Shown here: piece after piece, positions 13,001 to 24,640 of the stretch
Position numbering within the stretch: position 1 is the first letter of the stretch
How the letters are laid out: each line of letters starts with the position of its first letter
Source: Paroedura picta
Taxonomy: Eukaryota; Chordata; Lepidosauria; Squamata; Gekkonidae
Reading direction: 5' to 3'
Length of the DNA stretch: 64,000 bases
NCBI RefSeq assembly: GCF_049243985.1
Contig: NC_135376.1
Location: 45,303,001 to 45,367,000 of the forward strand
Position numbers and translations under genes: made by a program
The notes under the pieces: model-generated
Seen by the model: only the letters and a program-made list of their open reading frames with translations
Databases searched by the model: none
Told to the model about the DNA's origin: nothing

Positions 13001-16000
13001 CTGCAGTATTGAAGAGGTCCGACTCTCATGCCAGCAAGACCAGTGTTAATTAGCAAAAGCTGAGAGAAATCCTTATTGTCATGTGCCCATTCCAGGTTGG
13101 GTTGAAGCTGAGCTCATGGTTGCAGGTCTGCTCCAAGGACTAATTGGCACAGCATTAATTAGGAGAAATAGTTTTAAAGGCACATCAGAAAACAGGCTCA
13201 TAGAAGTAGGCCACAGTTTTGACAGTAGCTAAAAATGAACATGCTGATTCTCCACTACAGGTGACTTCTACAGTAACAGCTGTGTCTGTACCACCAATCT
13301 TTGTCACATCTTTTCAGAAGGAGCTGCATACCTACATCCATTCAATATTGAGTTCAGTCTCTTTTCTTCTACAATGTTGTACATCATCTGGAAGAACACT
13401 GGTCGAGAAGCCCATCACAAAAAGCCCTTACATACTCAGAGGGTACGTTTCCATCTCAGTGGAGCTTTCGTTGGCTTGGTACTAGGAGCCTTGGCCATTT
13501 CAGCAACGTTTGGGGTGATGATCTCCTTTGGAGTGCTTGCTAAGTCTCCCAAAACTATCCCTGAAGCTCTTCGAACATACTACATCTTCAATTCTGTGTT
13601 GTTATCTGCTATGTTTTTGGCAACCTTGATTGGCATCATCACCTATAGAGTGAAGAAAAAGGCTACAACGCCCTCCTCTGACAAGAGTGTGGTAAGAAAC
13701 TTAGATGTCACATTGCTTCTGGGCAGCTCCTGTGGTCCACTTATGGTATCCATTTTCTCTTTGGTGGCCATCTTCTTCCTTCATGTCAATGGCAGCCTCC
13801 ATCTCCTGGACTTTTGCTTCTCTCTCTGCAAGACTATCCAGATCCTAGGGCAGAATCTCTTCATTACTGAAGCTTTGTATTCTAGTCTCTCTCATGAGCC
13901 AGAAGCCCAAGACAGTAATGAGACTGATGGTACCAGCTGGATTTTTTCCATCTCTGGAGGCCACATTGAGCAGTATAGCAATCAACCTTTCTCAAAAACC
14001 AATAAACTGACCAACATCATGGCCAATTTGGAACATCAACCACCACAGTGCTTGACAGACTATGGTACCGACCCATCCCTGTTCCATATTTCACACATGC
14101 AATGTGAGTCTAAGAAGCCAAGCATTAGGAGGAAGGTTCTACAGAACATCTCTGTTCTCCTAATCTTCTACAATATCTCGGTAAGCTGGTTAGGCTCAAG
14201 TCAAGTTGAGAGGAGCTAATGGGGCTCAAACAGAAGATTTCTAGGTTTAGAACAAATTTCTTACATGGGTTCCTCTACACTTCCTGATCCCAGTCTCATC
14301 ATTAACCATGAGAGAAACACTAGTCTGAAATGTCATCAATAAATTATACATGCAACTAGTTTAGAGCTAGTCCAGACCCTAGTGGAACTCCAAATCCTTG
14401 GAAACTCTTCAGGCTTTCTCACCAGGCTTGGCTGTTGTGTGCTGCCAAAGTCTGGGAAAAGTGAATTCCAGTTCTGTAGATTTAGGGAATGGGAGTCTTG
14501 CCAGACTCTGGAAATGGTTCTTCAAATCACTGACCTTCATTTTCCATGCATTAGGCCTCGCTAGAGCTTGGCTGACGTTTGGTGTGAGTGGTTTCTAAAA
14601 ATATGTTCAAGTAGCACAAACGTGCTATGGAGTTTTCACTTCTGCTTTCAGTTAAAATGTTCCATATGTGGGTCAAAAGTGGAGGGAGTCATAGGAACCA
14701 AGTATTAAACTGGCAGGATTATGGGTGTGTTGTGTGTTTTGCAGGGCCACTGCTTTGAAATAAACATACCCTCAGTCCCCAGAATCCCTTTTCTTTATGT
14801 TTAGGCCTGGTCCTTCATTGGTGGTCAGTAGTAGGATAAAAGGAAGTTGAGAAATAAAATGCAGACATTCAGTGTGTGATTCTGTTTCATTTATAAAGTA
14901 TGTTTCACAAAGAACAAACATTCTAGACATTCTTAAGCCGAGGATTTTAAAAAAGCACTTCAGTCCTTCCTGAGTTGGTATGATTGGCCAAGCAGCTTGG
15001 AAAAAGAGATTTTAATGAGACAGTTGAAACTAGAAGAAGCAACAAAAATAGAAGCATGTCCTTGACTAGGAAATGAAACAGGCAGATTTTTAAGACTGCA
15101 TTCCTATGTTTGTTTATTTAGGAGAAAGTCCATTTGTGACTTATTTCAATAACTATGTAAAGGGTTGGGATACACAGTCTCTTATTCTTCTTCAATGGGT
15201 ATATTCAGGTGGGCAGCCGTGTTGGTCTGAGGGAGCAGAATGAAGTTTGACTCCAGTGGCACCTTTCAGACCAACCAAGTTTAATTTTGTATTAATCAAA
15301 CTTGGTTGGTCTGAAAGGTGACATTGGACGCAAACTTTGTTCTGTTACTTTAATGGTGTGCTTCATACATTCTGTTGTAAGCTGTCCTGAATATCAATTT
15401 TAGTGGGAAATTGCAGGACATAAATATATTATAAATAAATGTTTAAATAACCCTGGATGTCAAAACTGCATTTCTTAGATGAGGGCCAAGCAAGGAATGC
15501 TTACAATATGTTTGGCATTACAGCTAAGTGTTTGGCTTGTCTGGGGAACCTGAAAAGAATGTGTAATAGGCAAAAGCTCAACATGTGTAGTTTCCCATTG
15601 CTGCACCCCAAGAATGCTGAAAATACTAACCTGTTGGATTCATGCCTTTGGAAAGCATAACATCTCTGCAAAATAGATTTTTGCATAGCTTCTGCAACTA
15701 GTGTATTTTTAAGATTCAGCATGTGGGAAGGTTAGGATGTGCTAGGTGCTCTGTAACCAGTAGAGGGTGGAAGTGAATCAGCTGAAGGGAGATGCTGCTT
15801 GCACTTTTAAACAATTCCTATATTTAGCTTTTGACATTAGCCCAGTAAATTGCATTTTTAACCAATTATGCTTTCAGAAGCTAAGATAAGCTTTGATATA
15901 ATCAGATGCTTTTCTCTAGATCCCTGCTGGTAACATGTTTGGTTTAACTTTGATCTCTTTTATTTGGAAACTGCCTCTGGGAAATGCCACAGCAATGACA

Positions 16001-17990
16001 TAGCCATCAATGTCTATGCAGTCCAACCCTACATCCATAGGTCTCCTAAACAGCAAATTAGGATGTGAACTGTTTCTGCACTGTGTGGCTCCAGCCAATG
16101 TGTTGGGGTCTCACAAGACTGAATGCCCTTCCAAAACAAAAATTTCCAGCACATAGGTATCTAGATCTTGGGGGGTTCCAGCACATAGGTATCTAGATCT
16201 TGGGGGGTTTGAAGCCCTTCCACCTAATATTTAACTTTGTGTCTTCAGAGAATTGTTTGTGTGGGGAACCAATCAGTCATGTTAGCCCCACCTCACCCCC
16301 TGTTCAATCTGAAATGGCACTATTGAGAAACAAGTTACTTACTCATCAGGAAAAAGAATAAGAGGAGGAAGAAGAGGTGGAGGTGGTTCCTATATGCTGC
16401 TTTTCTCTACCAGGTCCTGGAAGAGCAGGTCCTAAGATAATTGAAGTTACTTCTGAGCAAGTAGATGCAGACTTGCAGCATGTGCTTCTTATATTGTGCT
16501 TGTTCCACGGAATTTCTCAAAATATATCACTGGAATTCCAGAGTCTACCTTATGTAAATTTGTAAGATTGTAGGCATAATCAAAGATCTAAATAGTGTGG
16601 CTAAAGAGAGTTTCCATAGTTCAGTGTGTCTGATTCTGGAAACTTGGCAATTTTAAGCAATTAGCTGTGACTCAGGAATTAACAATCACTATTAATTATG
16701 TGGCCAACTTGCATGTCCAGAAAGGGCACATGAAAAAAACTTACAAGCATTATCAGAAGAAAAATTCACACACCTGAATTCTCCACCTATTCACAGTGAT
16801 CTGCTACTGCCAGACTTAGAATTATAGAATCATAGAATCATAGAGTTGGAAGGGCCTTACAGGCCATCTAGTCCAACCCCCTGCTCAACGCAGGATCAGC
16901 CCTAACCATCCTAAAGCATCCAAGAAAAGTGTGTATCCAACCTTTGCTTGAAGACTGCAAGTGAGGGGGAGTTCACCACTTCCTTAGGCAGCCTATTCCA
17001 CTGCTGAACTACTCTGACTGTGAAAAATATTTTCCTGATATCTAGCCTATATAGTTGTACTTGTAGTTTAAACCCATTTCTGCGTGTCCTCTCCTCTGCA
17101 GCCAACAGAAACAGCATCCTGCCCTCCTCCAAGTGACAACCTTTCAAATACTTAAAGAGGGCTATCATGTCCCCTCTCAACCTCCTTTTCTCTAGGCTGA
17201 ACATTCTCAAGTCCCTCAACCTATCTTCATGGGGCTTGGTCCCTTGGCCCCAGATCATCTTCGTCGCTCTCCTCTAGCTCTCCTTTCAGTTTTATCTACT
17301 TCAATCCCTGTGAAAGATTCTTAGCTAGTCTTCTTACACTTCTTATTTTTCTATCAGAATTTTGGGGAAAGGCACTATGTAGGAGAATGTCCCAAATGGT
17401 ACATTGCCAATTGCACCTTTTTATCAGGAAAGGAGGAGTTGCTAATAGAGAGGAATTGGCACATAAGCTCAGAGAAGAAAAGACCTTCAGGCTAGTTTCC
17501 ATTTGACCCCCACCGTGAATGCTGTAACGGATGAAGGGGATATATGTATATAGGATATGCATGCCAGTTGCATGCAGTTGCAGTTCTAGAGGTTGGTTGT
17601 ATGTATCGTGTGTTTTCAGATGCATGAAACATGTTGTGCGTTATATCAGTGAATGGATTTTTTTCATTGTATCATCAGTATTTTTTTGCAAATCACTAAA
17701 ATTATTGTGTCCCTTCCCCCTTCTTGTTTGGCTAGGTGTGGATTCTTTATGCCTATGGGACCCGCCCACACCTCGTGAGCCAAATTGAGCAGTCTTTCTA
17801 TGGTTTCACACTCTGGGCCATTGTGGTTAAGATCTCCCTGCCACTGGGCATCTTCTACCGCATGCACTCGGTAGCCAGTCTCTTTGAAGTCTACTGCAAG
17901 ACCTGTGGAGCTCCAGCCTTAAGACAGCTTCAAGGGGAGGAACGCACAGGTGGACATGCAAGAAATGCCCAAAGGAGCTGTTCTTTATAA
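9113..17990 (+). CDS. Otopetrin family proton channel, six coding exons
   Basis: Exons 9113-9362, 10311-10447, 10791-10849, 11462-11589, 13261-14180 and 17736-17990 all have GT/AG borders, and their phases (1,0,2,1,0) close exactly to 582 codons plus stop. Human otopetrins are about 560-610 residues, so the gene looks complete. Family landmarks, all seen: HAGASWLKGG at the exon 1-2 join, LMHTLATNVLLW in exon 4, LHPFNIEFSLFSSTMLYIIW in exon 5, QNLFITEALY near the end of exon 5, and GIFYRMHSVASLFEVYC in exon 6. Many hydrophobic segments fit the family's twelve-helix fold. Otopetrins are plasma-membrane proton-selective channels; OTOP1 serves sour taste and otoconia formation. The N-terminus before helix 1 is short. 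The ATG at 9113 is chosen because the total length fits; a CAG at 9091-9093 could instead be a splice acceptor for an upstream exon. Which paralogue this is cannot be settled: some motifs resemble OTOP2 (DES after the helix), others OTOP1/3 (RFG, SLFEVYCK). Confidence 0.93.
10012..10056. repeat. (ATT)n microsatellite
   Basis: About fourteen ATT/TTA units in otopetrin intron 1. Confidence 0.9.
10311..10447 (+). CDS. Otopetrin exon 2: TM3
   Basis: Residues 84-129: GGLSLFALATLVLDC, then ITTYPIVQAVFTIIQ. The acceptor is GACAG|GT and the donor CCAG|GTGAGC. It aligns with the GGLVLFGI...HPLIQAVFVIVQ segment of OTOP2. Confidence 0.9.
10791..10849 (+). CDS. Otopetrin exon 3 (59 bp)
   Basis: Short exon encoding VSLLLFNAKVCVQEYQHLN plus two bases of the next codon. 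The acceptor is CATGCAG|GT and the donor ATAG|GTAGG. It corresponds to YFLW..AKD in other otopetrins and keeps the frame into exon 4. Confidence 0.88.
11045..11170 (+). repeat. hAT-type element, left-end fragment
   Basis: CAGCCTTTCTTGAC, then CATTGAGAAACCCCTGAAAT and ATTCTTCAGGCTTTGAG. This matches the left end of the element at 60.9-61.2 kb. Confidence 0.5.
11462..11589 (+). CDS. Otopetrin exon 4
   Basis: Completes R and encodes FGLMHTLATNVLLWMSVVLD followed by ES, then a hydrophilic loop ending SLQTSHG. Acceptor TTCTAG|A, donor CATG|GTACAA, phase 1 out. Confidence 0.9.
12300..12960. other. Unclassified stretch, possible old repeat
   Basis: Lies in otopetrin intron 4. The block around GGTTAATAATTAATGTTTATTAAAGTGCAC and the following A-rich text looks repeat-like, but no family was recognised and no second copy was seen in the window. 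Confidence 0.25.
13261..14180 (+). CDS. Otopetrin exon 5 (large, 920 bp)
   Basis: Encodes about residues 192-498. It begins with a Cys-rich loop (CVCTTNLCHIFSEG), then LHPFNIEFSLFSSTMLYIIW and KNTGR, several helices (FVGLVLGALAISATFGVMI, YIFNSVLLSAMFLATLIGII, LMVSIFSLVAIFFLHV), then QNLFITEAL and a long hydrophilic loop with NETDGTS. It ends VLLIFYNIS. Acceptor CACTACAG|GT, donor TCTCG|GTAAGC, phase 0. Confidence 0.93.
15237..15343. repeat. Inverted repeat, 46-bp arms
   Basis: Arm 15237-15282 and arm 15298-15343 are reverse complements with about six mismatches, separated by a 15-base loop. Both arms carry the unnamed interspersed-repeat wording GGCACCTTTCAGACCAACCA, so two copies probably inserted head to head or one was inverted. 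It lies in otopetrin intron 5. Confidence 0.85.
16146..16209. repeat. Exact 32-bp tandem duplication
   Basis: The unit beginning CCAGCACATAGGTATCTAGA occurs twice in a row without change, implying a recent duplication. Confidence 0.9.
16822..17277 (-). repeat. CR1 LINE 3' end
   Basis: Minus-strand frame reads CR1 reverse-transcriptase C-terminus: EDRLRDLRMFSLEKRRLRGD, FKYLKG, then VRVVQQWNRLPKEVV and FKQRLD. It is followed by the CR1 3' end, seen on plus as ATAGAATCATAGAGTTGGAA. It is 5'-truncated and lies in otopetrin intron 5. Confidence 0.93.
17736..17990 (+). CDS. Otopetrin exon 6 (terminal)
   Basis: Encodes the last 84 residues: WILYAYGTRPHL, FYGFTLWAIVVKISLPLGIF and YRMHSVASLFEVYC, then a non-conserved tail of about 30 residues to a TAA at 17988-17990. 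The acceptor is GGCTAG|GT. The tail after VYC is longer than in human OTOP2. Confidence 0.93.
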   Translation: MWILYAYGTRPHLVSQIEQSFYGFTLWAIVVKISLPLGIFYRMHSVASLFEVYCKTCGAPALRQLQGEERTGGHARNAQRSCSL

Positions 17991-18179
17991 GGAGTTGTTA
18001 TGCCATCTAACCATCCACAAGCAATAACACCCTCACACTTAAAGCCTAGTCTACCTTTTAGATCAGGTGGTTATCTGGCACATTTGATTGGTAAGCAAAA
18101 CTTAGCAGCATGGTCCAAGTATGTCTAAGAAACATTTGATTCCTTTTTTCTTTTCTTTTTTTTTACCCAAGAGCTTCAT

Positions 18180-18780
18180 TTTTACCCAAGACACAGCTTT
18201 CACAATTAGCCTTTCATTAAGAGAGAATCTGCTAAAGATGGGTCATAGGTGGCATCTGACACCCTTAAGGTTATCCAAAATTCATAAAAATAATAACACC
18301 AAATGTTGGTACTGCAGTGAGAAGAAGGCAGACTTCTTTCACATGTGGTGAAAATGTGATCGTGCTTATAATTTCTGTGTACAAGTAGCTCTGATGATGA
18401 CAGCTGGCCTAGAGATGGGAATTCCATGGAGTCCAGGGACAATCTTCCTACTGTTTCAGGTGAAGATAGAATTATTGCTTTGCATATGATTACAGCTGCC
18501 AGACTAGCATATGCTGGACAATGGAAGGGAAATATTACTCCTAAACTCTAAACTGGCTATTGAAAACACGGGAAATGTATATTTTAGTTAAATTAACTGC
18601 CTATCATAGCAATAAAGAGAACCTGGATTCTATCTGGTCTATACAAAATATGTCAACGATAATATTTTAGGATGTAGTTTTAGGATTTTTTAATTATTTT
18701 TATAACAGACTTGTATTGTGTACTTTTATCATTTTTGTACATATAACGTCCCTTTTTATTAATAATTTTTAAAAATAACA
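18180..18780 (+). repeat. L1 LINE 3' end
   Basis: The frame reads RWHLTPLRLSKIH, then CWYCSEKKADFFHMW, and after one stop a CDRAYNFW-like continuation. This is the zinc-knuckle-like C-terminus of L1 ORF2 (W.LTP, CWRC, FFHMWW). An A-rich tail ends near 18780. It is 5'-truncated and degraded. Confidence 0.8.
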
Positions 18781-18962
18781 TTCTAATGGCATCTGTGAAT
18801 AAATTGAAAAAGCACACGGTACGAAGGATGATCAACTGACCATCCACATGATGAAATTCTTTTCTGGCCCTTTTAGTTGTATGACATTTTAATCAAAAGT
18901 ATGCTAAAAAATATTGTCATCGTTTCACTGGGAATATTTTTTTTTCAAAAGATGTTGGAGAT

Positions 18963-19177
18963 AAAGGTCATATGAAGTTGCCTCATACTGAATCAGAACC
19001 TTGGTCCATCACAGTCAATAATGTCTACTCAGAGTTGCAGTGGCAATTCTATGTCTCATGCAGATGTATTTACATCACCTATTACCTGATCCTTTAAACT
19101 GGAGGTGCTGGGGATTGAACCTGGGAGACCTTCTGTATGCAAAGCAAATGCTCTGCTATTGAGTCACAGGCCCTTCC
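18963..19177 (-). repeat. Sauria-type tRNA SINE
   Basis: Plus strand shows GTCATATGAAGTTGCCTCAT, GAATCAGAACCTTGGTCCAT, then GGGGATTGAACCTGGGAGAC and ATGCTCTGCTATTGAGTCAC. Read minus, this is a tRNA-like head with A and B boxes, as in Sauria SINEs. Confidence 0.8.
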
Positions 19178-19304
19178 TTTACTCCTTTTCAGTTTTGTAT
19201 GAATACTCAACCACCAGCTGTGTGAAGTCACCTTTGCAGCTAGCGCAGATTTCATCTCCAGACAACATTTTATTTCCCGGTCTACTAACATTTCTCAGGT
19301 AGAA

Positions 19305-19435
19305 TCATAGAATAATAGACCCATAGCACTATGCAGGACACTCACAACCTTATTGCTCATCCACTGTAACCTGCCACCCCCTTAAGCCGTCACAGAATCA
19401 GCCTCTCCATCAGATGGCTATCCATATGTTGCATA
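19305..19435. repeat. Possible CR1-related fragment
   Basis: TAGAATCATAGAATAATAGA followed by a GAATCAGCCTCTCCATCAGATGG-like phrase resembles LINE 3' ends, but the match is short. Confidence 0.35.
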
Positions 19436-20328
19436 TGTTGCATATTGTTCAGCTCGTGGGCCAAAAATATTGCTGCCCCATCTGTAGCTTAAGAGACATG
19501 CCAACCTAGATCATGGAAAAGAAAAAACATTCACACTACCTCTGAAGGGCTATCAGATTCTATGTGGGATTCTGTCACCACAACAACCTCAGGGTTAGTT
19601 TTGCTGGTTTGGTTGCAGTTTATCTGGACTCTATAGCTGGCCTGATTGCCAGAAGATATTTTGCCGTAACGTCATCACTTTCCATCTAACCTATGTCACT
19701 TTTTAATATGGTGAGAACCAATGAAATTCACTTTTCTTTTTATCATCTGTGTAGGTTTCTTTAAAATATTCCCAAGGCTATTTTTCTATATCACTTACTT
19801 GTTTGTTTTATTGGACTCTGCTTATCTTTGGAATTCTGTATTTTTAGTTAGAAAACAAGCCACTGCTGCCTATGAAAAGTACATAGCTCTTTGGCCCCTG
19901 AATTAAAGCAGCTCTTAGAATTTACCCCACTGTCATGGGATATTCTAAGACATGATCTCACTTTTCAGTAGCCTAGCCAGCTCTGGCATGGGAGATCTAG
20001 CACTCTGATGCACTCTATCAATCAGCAACACACACAAAAAAAAAAACCCAGAACCTAGCAATGTAACTGACTTCTTAGCATGGGGGCATCTCAGGAGAAA
20101 TACCGGATTTTTCTTGAAACCATTCCTGTGCTTTTGGTTGTGAGCTACAGGGATGAAGCAATAGAAAAAGAAACAGTTCCTATATGGATGTACTGGGAAG
20201 TTCTATCTCCACCTGTGGCAATATACCTTTTAACAGGACAGCCAAGTATACACCCTAAGGCAGGCTTTCTCAACACCAGCTGGTACAAAAATGCAGCTGT
20301 CAGGGTCCTCACTGGTACATCTTGGTGT

Positions 20329-20590
20329 AGTGGTTAGGAGCGCGAACATAATCTGGAGGGCTGGGTTTGATTCCGCGCTCCCCCACATGCAACCAGCTGG
20401 GTGACCTTGGGCTCCCCATAGCACTGATAAAGCTGTTCTGACTAAGCAGTAATATCAGGGCTCTCTCAGCCTCACCTACCTCACAGGGTGTGTGTTGTGG
20501 GTCAAGGAAGGGGAAGGTGAATGTAAGCAACTTTGAGACTTCTTTGAGTAGAGAAAAGCAGTATATAAGAGCCAACTCGTCTTCATCTTG
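20329..20590 (+). repeat. tRNA-derived SINE, family A, inside the L2-like LINE
   Basis: It begins TGTAGTGGTTAGGAGC (A box) and has GGGTTTGATTCCGCGC (B box). It ends in the AAAAGCAGTATATAAGAGCC tail. CATCTTGG flanks it on both sides as a target-site duplication, and the LINE frame resumes directly after it. Confidence 0.88.
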
Positions 20591-20984
20591 GAGTGCCCAT
20601 ATTCAGCCTGTCCTGAAGCAGCTGCATTGGTTGCCAGTTGTGGCCTGGATCAAATTCAAGGTTTTGGTATTAAACTTTAAGGCCATCTGCGGCTTGGGCC
20701 TTGCCTAGCTGAGGGACCGCTTGTCTGCTTATGCCCCCCACAGGGTTCTTCACTCTGCAGGTGCAAATCTACTTGTGGCCCTGACTTGATTGAATGAGCT
20801 CCTGGGAGAGCTGAGGGTCCTGATGGAGCTGTCTCAGTTCCACAGGGCCTGTAAAATGGAGCTCTTCCACCAGGTCTTTGTTTGAGGCCGGGACTTCAGG
20901 AATAACTGGGGCGCCTCCTCCAGCCAGCGCTATTCCACTCTGCGATCCTGTACCTGTGGTATTTTGACTGAATTGGAAAAGTAT

Positions 20985-21247
20985 TGGGGATTTCCTGCAG
21001 AGGAAAGGACGCACAGTAATGGGTTTAAACTACAAGCACAACGATATAGGCTAGATATCAGGAAAAAAAATTCAGTCAGAGTAGTTCAGCAGTGGAATAG
21101 GCTGCCTAAGGAGGTGGTGAGCTCCCCCTCACTGGCAGTCTTCAAGCAAAGGTTGGATACACACTTTTCTTGGATGCTTTAGGATGCTTAGGGCTGATCC
21201 TGCGTTGAGCAGGGGGTTGGACTAGATGGCCTGTATGGCCCCTTCCA
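20985..21247 (+). repeat. CR1 LINE 3' end inside the L2-like LINE
   Basis: The frame reads ERTHSNGFKLQAQRYRLDIR, then VRVVQQWNRLPKEVVSSPS and FKQRLDTHFS. It ends with GGGGGTTGGACTAGATGGCC and ACTCTTTGATTCTGTGATT. It interrupts the 3'UTR of the surrounding LINE. Confidence 0.92.
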
Positions 21248-24200
21248 ACTCTTTGATTCTGTGATTATGCCACTGTTTTATGGGTTTTTATGGGGGGGGG
21301 GGTTAGGGGTTTAATGGTATTGGGGGTTATGATTTATTTTAATTGGGGGCTTTAATTTGTCTTGTGTTACCCACCACAAGTCTTCAGAGAGTGGCATAAT
21401 AAAAATCTAGATAATAAATAAATAAAATAGTCCATGTATACAAATCTTCTGACTCTTATATGCCTCAAGAATGCCAGGTGCCAGAATTACCAAACCTCTT
21501 CTCCAAATATCTAGTCCTCCATATCCAAATTATCTCTACAAATGTCAAAGCGAGGTGAAGTTATTTTTAGCGAAGAAATTAATAACCATCTTACTGAGTA
21601 GTTAAGGACAGAGGTATGCTGATTATGTGGGCAGTTGACACTGGGGCAAAGCAGATGTATTGAAGCAGTGGAAATAAGACATGACAGCAGTCACTTTGAG
21701 CAGTGTGTCCCTGGTATCCCATCCCATTTCTGCTACTGAAGAAATCCACTTATAACCTTTATCTGCCAAAGCTTCTAAAGAGCCAAGTCAGAATACATGG
21801 AAAGGATTATATGCTGTTTTCAAAGGATAGCAAGTGCTTATCTTATCTCAAAGATTTATCTAGTGAACAGTCAATAGAAAAGTGAATTGAATGCCACTTT
21901 ATTCTAATGCTGTTATTGTCCCTGTTGTCCAATCCTCCCCCACTCAAAAAATATATTTTCGCTTCAGTTCCATAAACTTACCCCTAAAAAGAAGCGGGGA
22001 ACAATTTATACAATTATCCTACTATCAAAACACAGAAAATAGCAATCAGATATCTTAATGTCTTATAAAGCATCTCTAGTCACTAAGAAACCAGCACTAT
22101 ATTATTTAAAACATATTAAAAGTACATCTTTTCTTGGCAACAGTATGTCATGATCTGCTAAGTTAGACTTCAGAGCAGATATTGTTAGAGATAAAGTTCT
22201 GCTTTTAAGACAAACATCAAGCAAGGTTACCTATTTGAGCTGCTCCTTTTCTTCTCTGCTTGTTCAAACACACAGTCCTGATACATTTGACCGGCTTATT
22301 TTCATCCACCTAAGGTAGATTCAATGAGGAAGTGGTGGGAATAAGTGGCAGCTTTTCTGGCCTATGAAAATGCTAGTTCCCAGTGTGACCAGCCAATCCA
22401 TGTAATAGGTTGGGTTATGCAGCTTGCAGCCACCAGGTTTTCAGGCTCAACTGTATGACCGTCCCAGGTGAAGAAGTTTACAGAGCAAAATGGAGACAGG
22501 TAAGGGGGCACAGGAGGGAGGCTAACTGATCAGAGATTATTTACATCTCTCTGAAGGCTACTTGTCTCTTAATTGTCTGTGGATCCTTTTGTGCCAGGTC
22601 AGGAGAGAAACTTCCTGCATAAACAAGGACATAAAGCAAGAGAAGTTTCACCTGCAGATAGAAGACTGCAATTGAATGCAGGTATTTCCAGCTAGACCTG
22701 TCCAAGGTGCTGAAAGTACCTGCTCCACTGGCAAAAGGGGCAAAAGAGGGCAATTAGTTTGTAGAGGAATGTTGCCTACAAATGGCCTGGTGTCAGAGTG
22801 GGGCATAGTCCATATCTGTCCCACAAGTGTTTGTAAGTTCCCCGCCCCCGTGCTGTGTCTCTAATGGAAGGGATGACATCACTTATTTATTAAGGTCAGG
22901 TCACTCAGCAAGCAGGCTGCACTCCAACTAATGTGCAAGCAAGACAGCAGTCTTTGAGAGCAGAGCAGGAGTGGGGAGAGAGCAGAGAATGGGGCTTGCA
23001 ACTCACTGGTGCTGAATTGGCTGGAAAATCCCCCCTCCCCTCCCCTCTCTCCGGGTGATTGTGTGGCAGAAAGGAAGAGTTCTCCAGGGCTTTCCAGAGC
23101 TCTTCAGCTTCTCAGATAGAATGACCCTGTCAGCTCTGCCATATCGAAGCCCTTGTTTGGGGCACAGGAGCTCCTGCAGATTGTTATTCAGGAGGATACA
23201 GTGGATACACTCAGAGAGAAAGCTTTAGATATTTAGGCTGGCTGAAATTGCTGATAATGTAGCATATGGACTGAGAGATTACAGACTAGTGCTTATAGCA
23301 TGCAGAGTTGATTACAAGCAGGAATACAGAATGCATTCTAGATTTAAATTGGGGGTGGTTTGTAACTAAAGAAAATAACTTTCAGTAGCATCAAAGGAAA
23401 GGGTCTGATTCTCTTCTTAGCATTTCCCTTTTTAAAGGTGAATAACTCTGTTGAATGCAGCAAATTTAAGGAGAGATTCTAAAATTCAGCAGGTGCAATG
23501 TGGAACCAGAAGTCCTGCTGTCAATTTGATGTCATAATTACACTTTCTGCAGTTTGGCTTTTCTTGTTTAATAACCGTTTGCCGCGGTCTCTCTCACAGT
23601 TGTGATGTGGCAACTGGACTGTCCCTGTGAGCTTTATTAGGGTGGTTTGCCAGTCATATGCATAGATTATCCTATTTGAAATACGTTCATGAAAGGAAGG
23701 TATAATGATGCATGTTCATAGTAATAACACATGTTCACAATGGAATAGATTTGCACAAACAAAACAAAAAATTGTACCAGCATCTTGAAAATTGTGGTTT
23801 ATCTAGGTATTATTCCGACACTGATACTTCTCTACATCGTTTATTTTACCCCATTAACAGTTCAATTGCTTCAAAATATACTGATTGTAGTGGGCTCAGA
23901 ATTATTCCATTGCATTTGGAACATGGAATGGCCAAAATAATGACTTTTGACTGCCACTCTTTATTTTTTTTTTAGTTGAAGTATTAAAATACTTTATTTT
24001 GAATCAATTATATGTTGTTTTTCACTGTTCAGTAAAACTTGTTAAAATACAATACTGAAGTACTGGGTACCATATCTGTCCATTGCTTTGAATTGTATTT
24101 TTAAAGTAAAACAAACGAAATTATCCCTGCTCAAAGTACCTAATACAACGACATGAAACAACTTCAACTTGGCATTGACCCATAATAAACTCATGTCGAT

Positions 24201-24484
24201 ATGGCTCTCAGTCATTCTGCTGCATTCTTGAGAAGTATATTAGGCAAATACTCAATTCTGGTTTCAGTTGAACAAATGTACAACCAGTCATCCTCAAGAA
24301 GTTGATGGAAATTACTATGAAAATTACTATGCATCACTGAGGTCAAGAGAAGTGGTCAAGATACGTTCCAGACAATAACCTTCAGGCTGAGACGCCAAAA
24401 AAAAAACATTGGATGTGATCCATTTTCTCTTCTACATAAACTGTCTCAATTTTGCTGAGCTAATTTCATTCACTGGTGTGGGTG

Positions 24485-24640
24485 GAAAGTGGCATCAAGT
24501 CACAGTCAATGTATGGCAAACCCAGAAGGTTTTCAAGGCTAGAGACGTTCAGAGGTGCCCCACATTGTGCCTCTGCTTAATGTCTGGGATCTGACAAGAT
24601 CAGGCTCCCTTAGGCCATCCAGGTCAGGGCAGGTCCATAC
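24485..24640 (-). repeat. 5S rRNA-derived SINE
   Basis: Plus strand: GGTTTTCAAGGCTAGAGACG, TCTGGGATCTGACAAGATCA and GGCCATCCAGGTCAGGGCAG. Same family as at 0.45 kb; diverged. Confidence 0.7.

Larger units (their letters stand above)
20287..21427 (+). repeat. L2-like LINE 3' portion with two nested insertions
   Basis: The left piece (20287-20328) encodes KNAAVRVLTGTS. After the SINE, the frame resumes with AHIQPVLKQLHWLPVVAWIK and FKVLVLNFKA. The LINE then runs through ELPGEL-like text to a 3'UTR, which is interrupted by a CR1 end and closes with AAAAATCTAGATAATAAATA. The same family is nearly open at 34.2-36.8 kb. This copy is older, with several stops. Confidence 0.85.
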
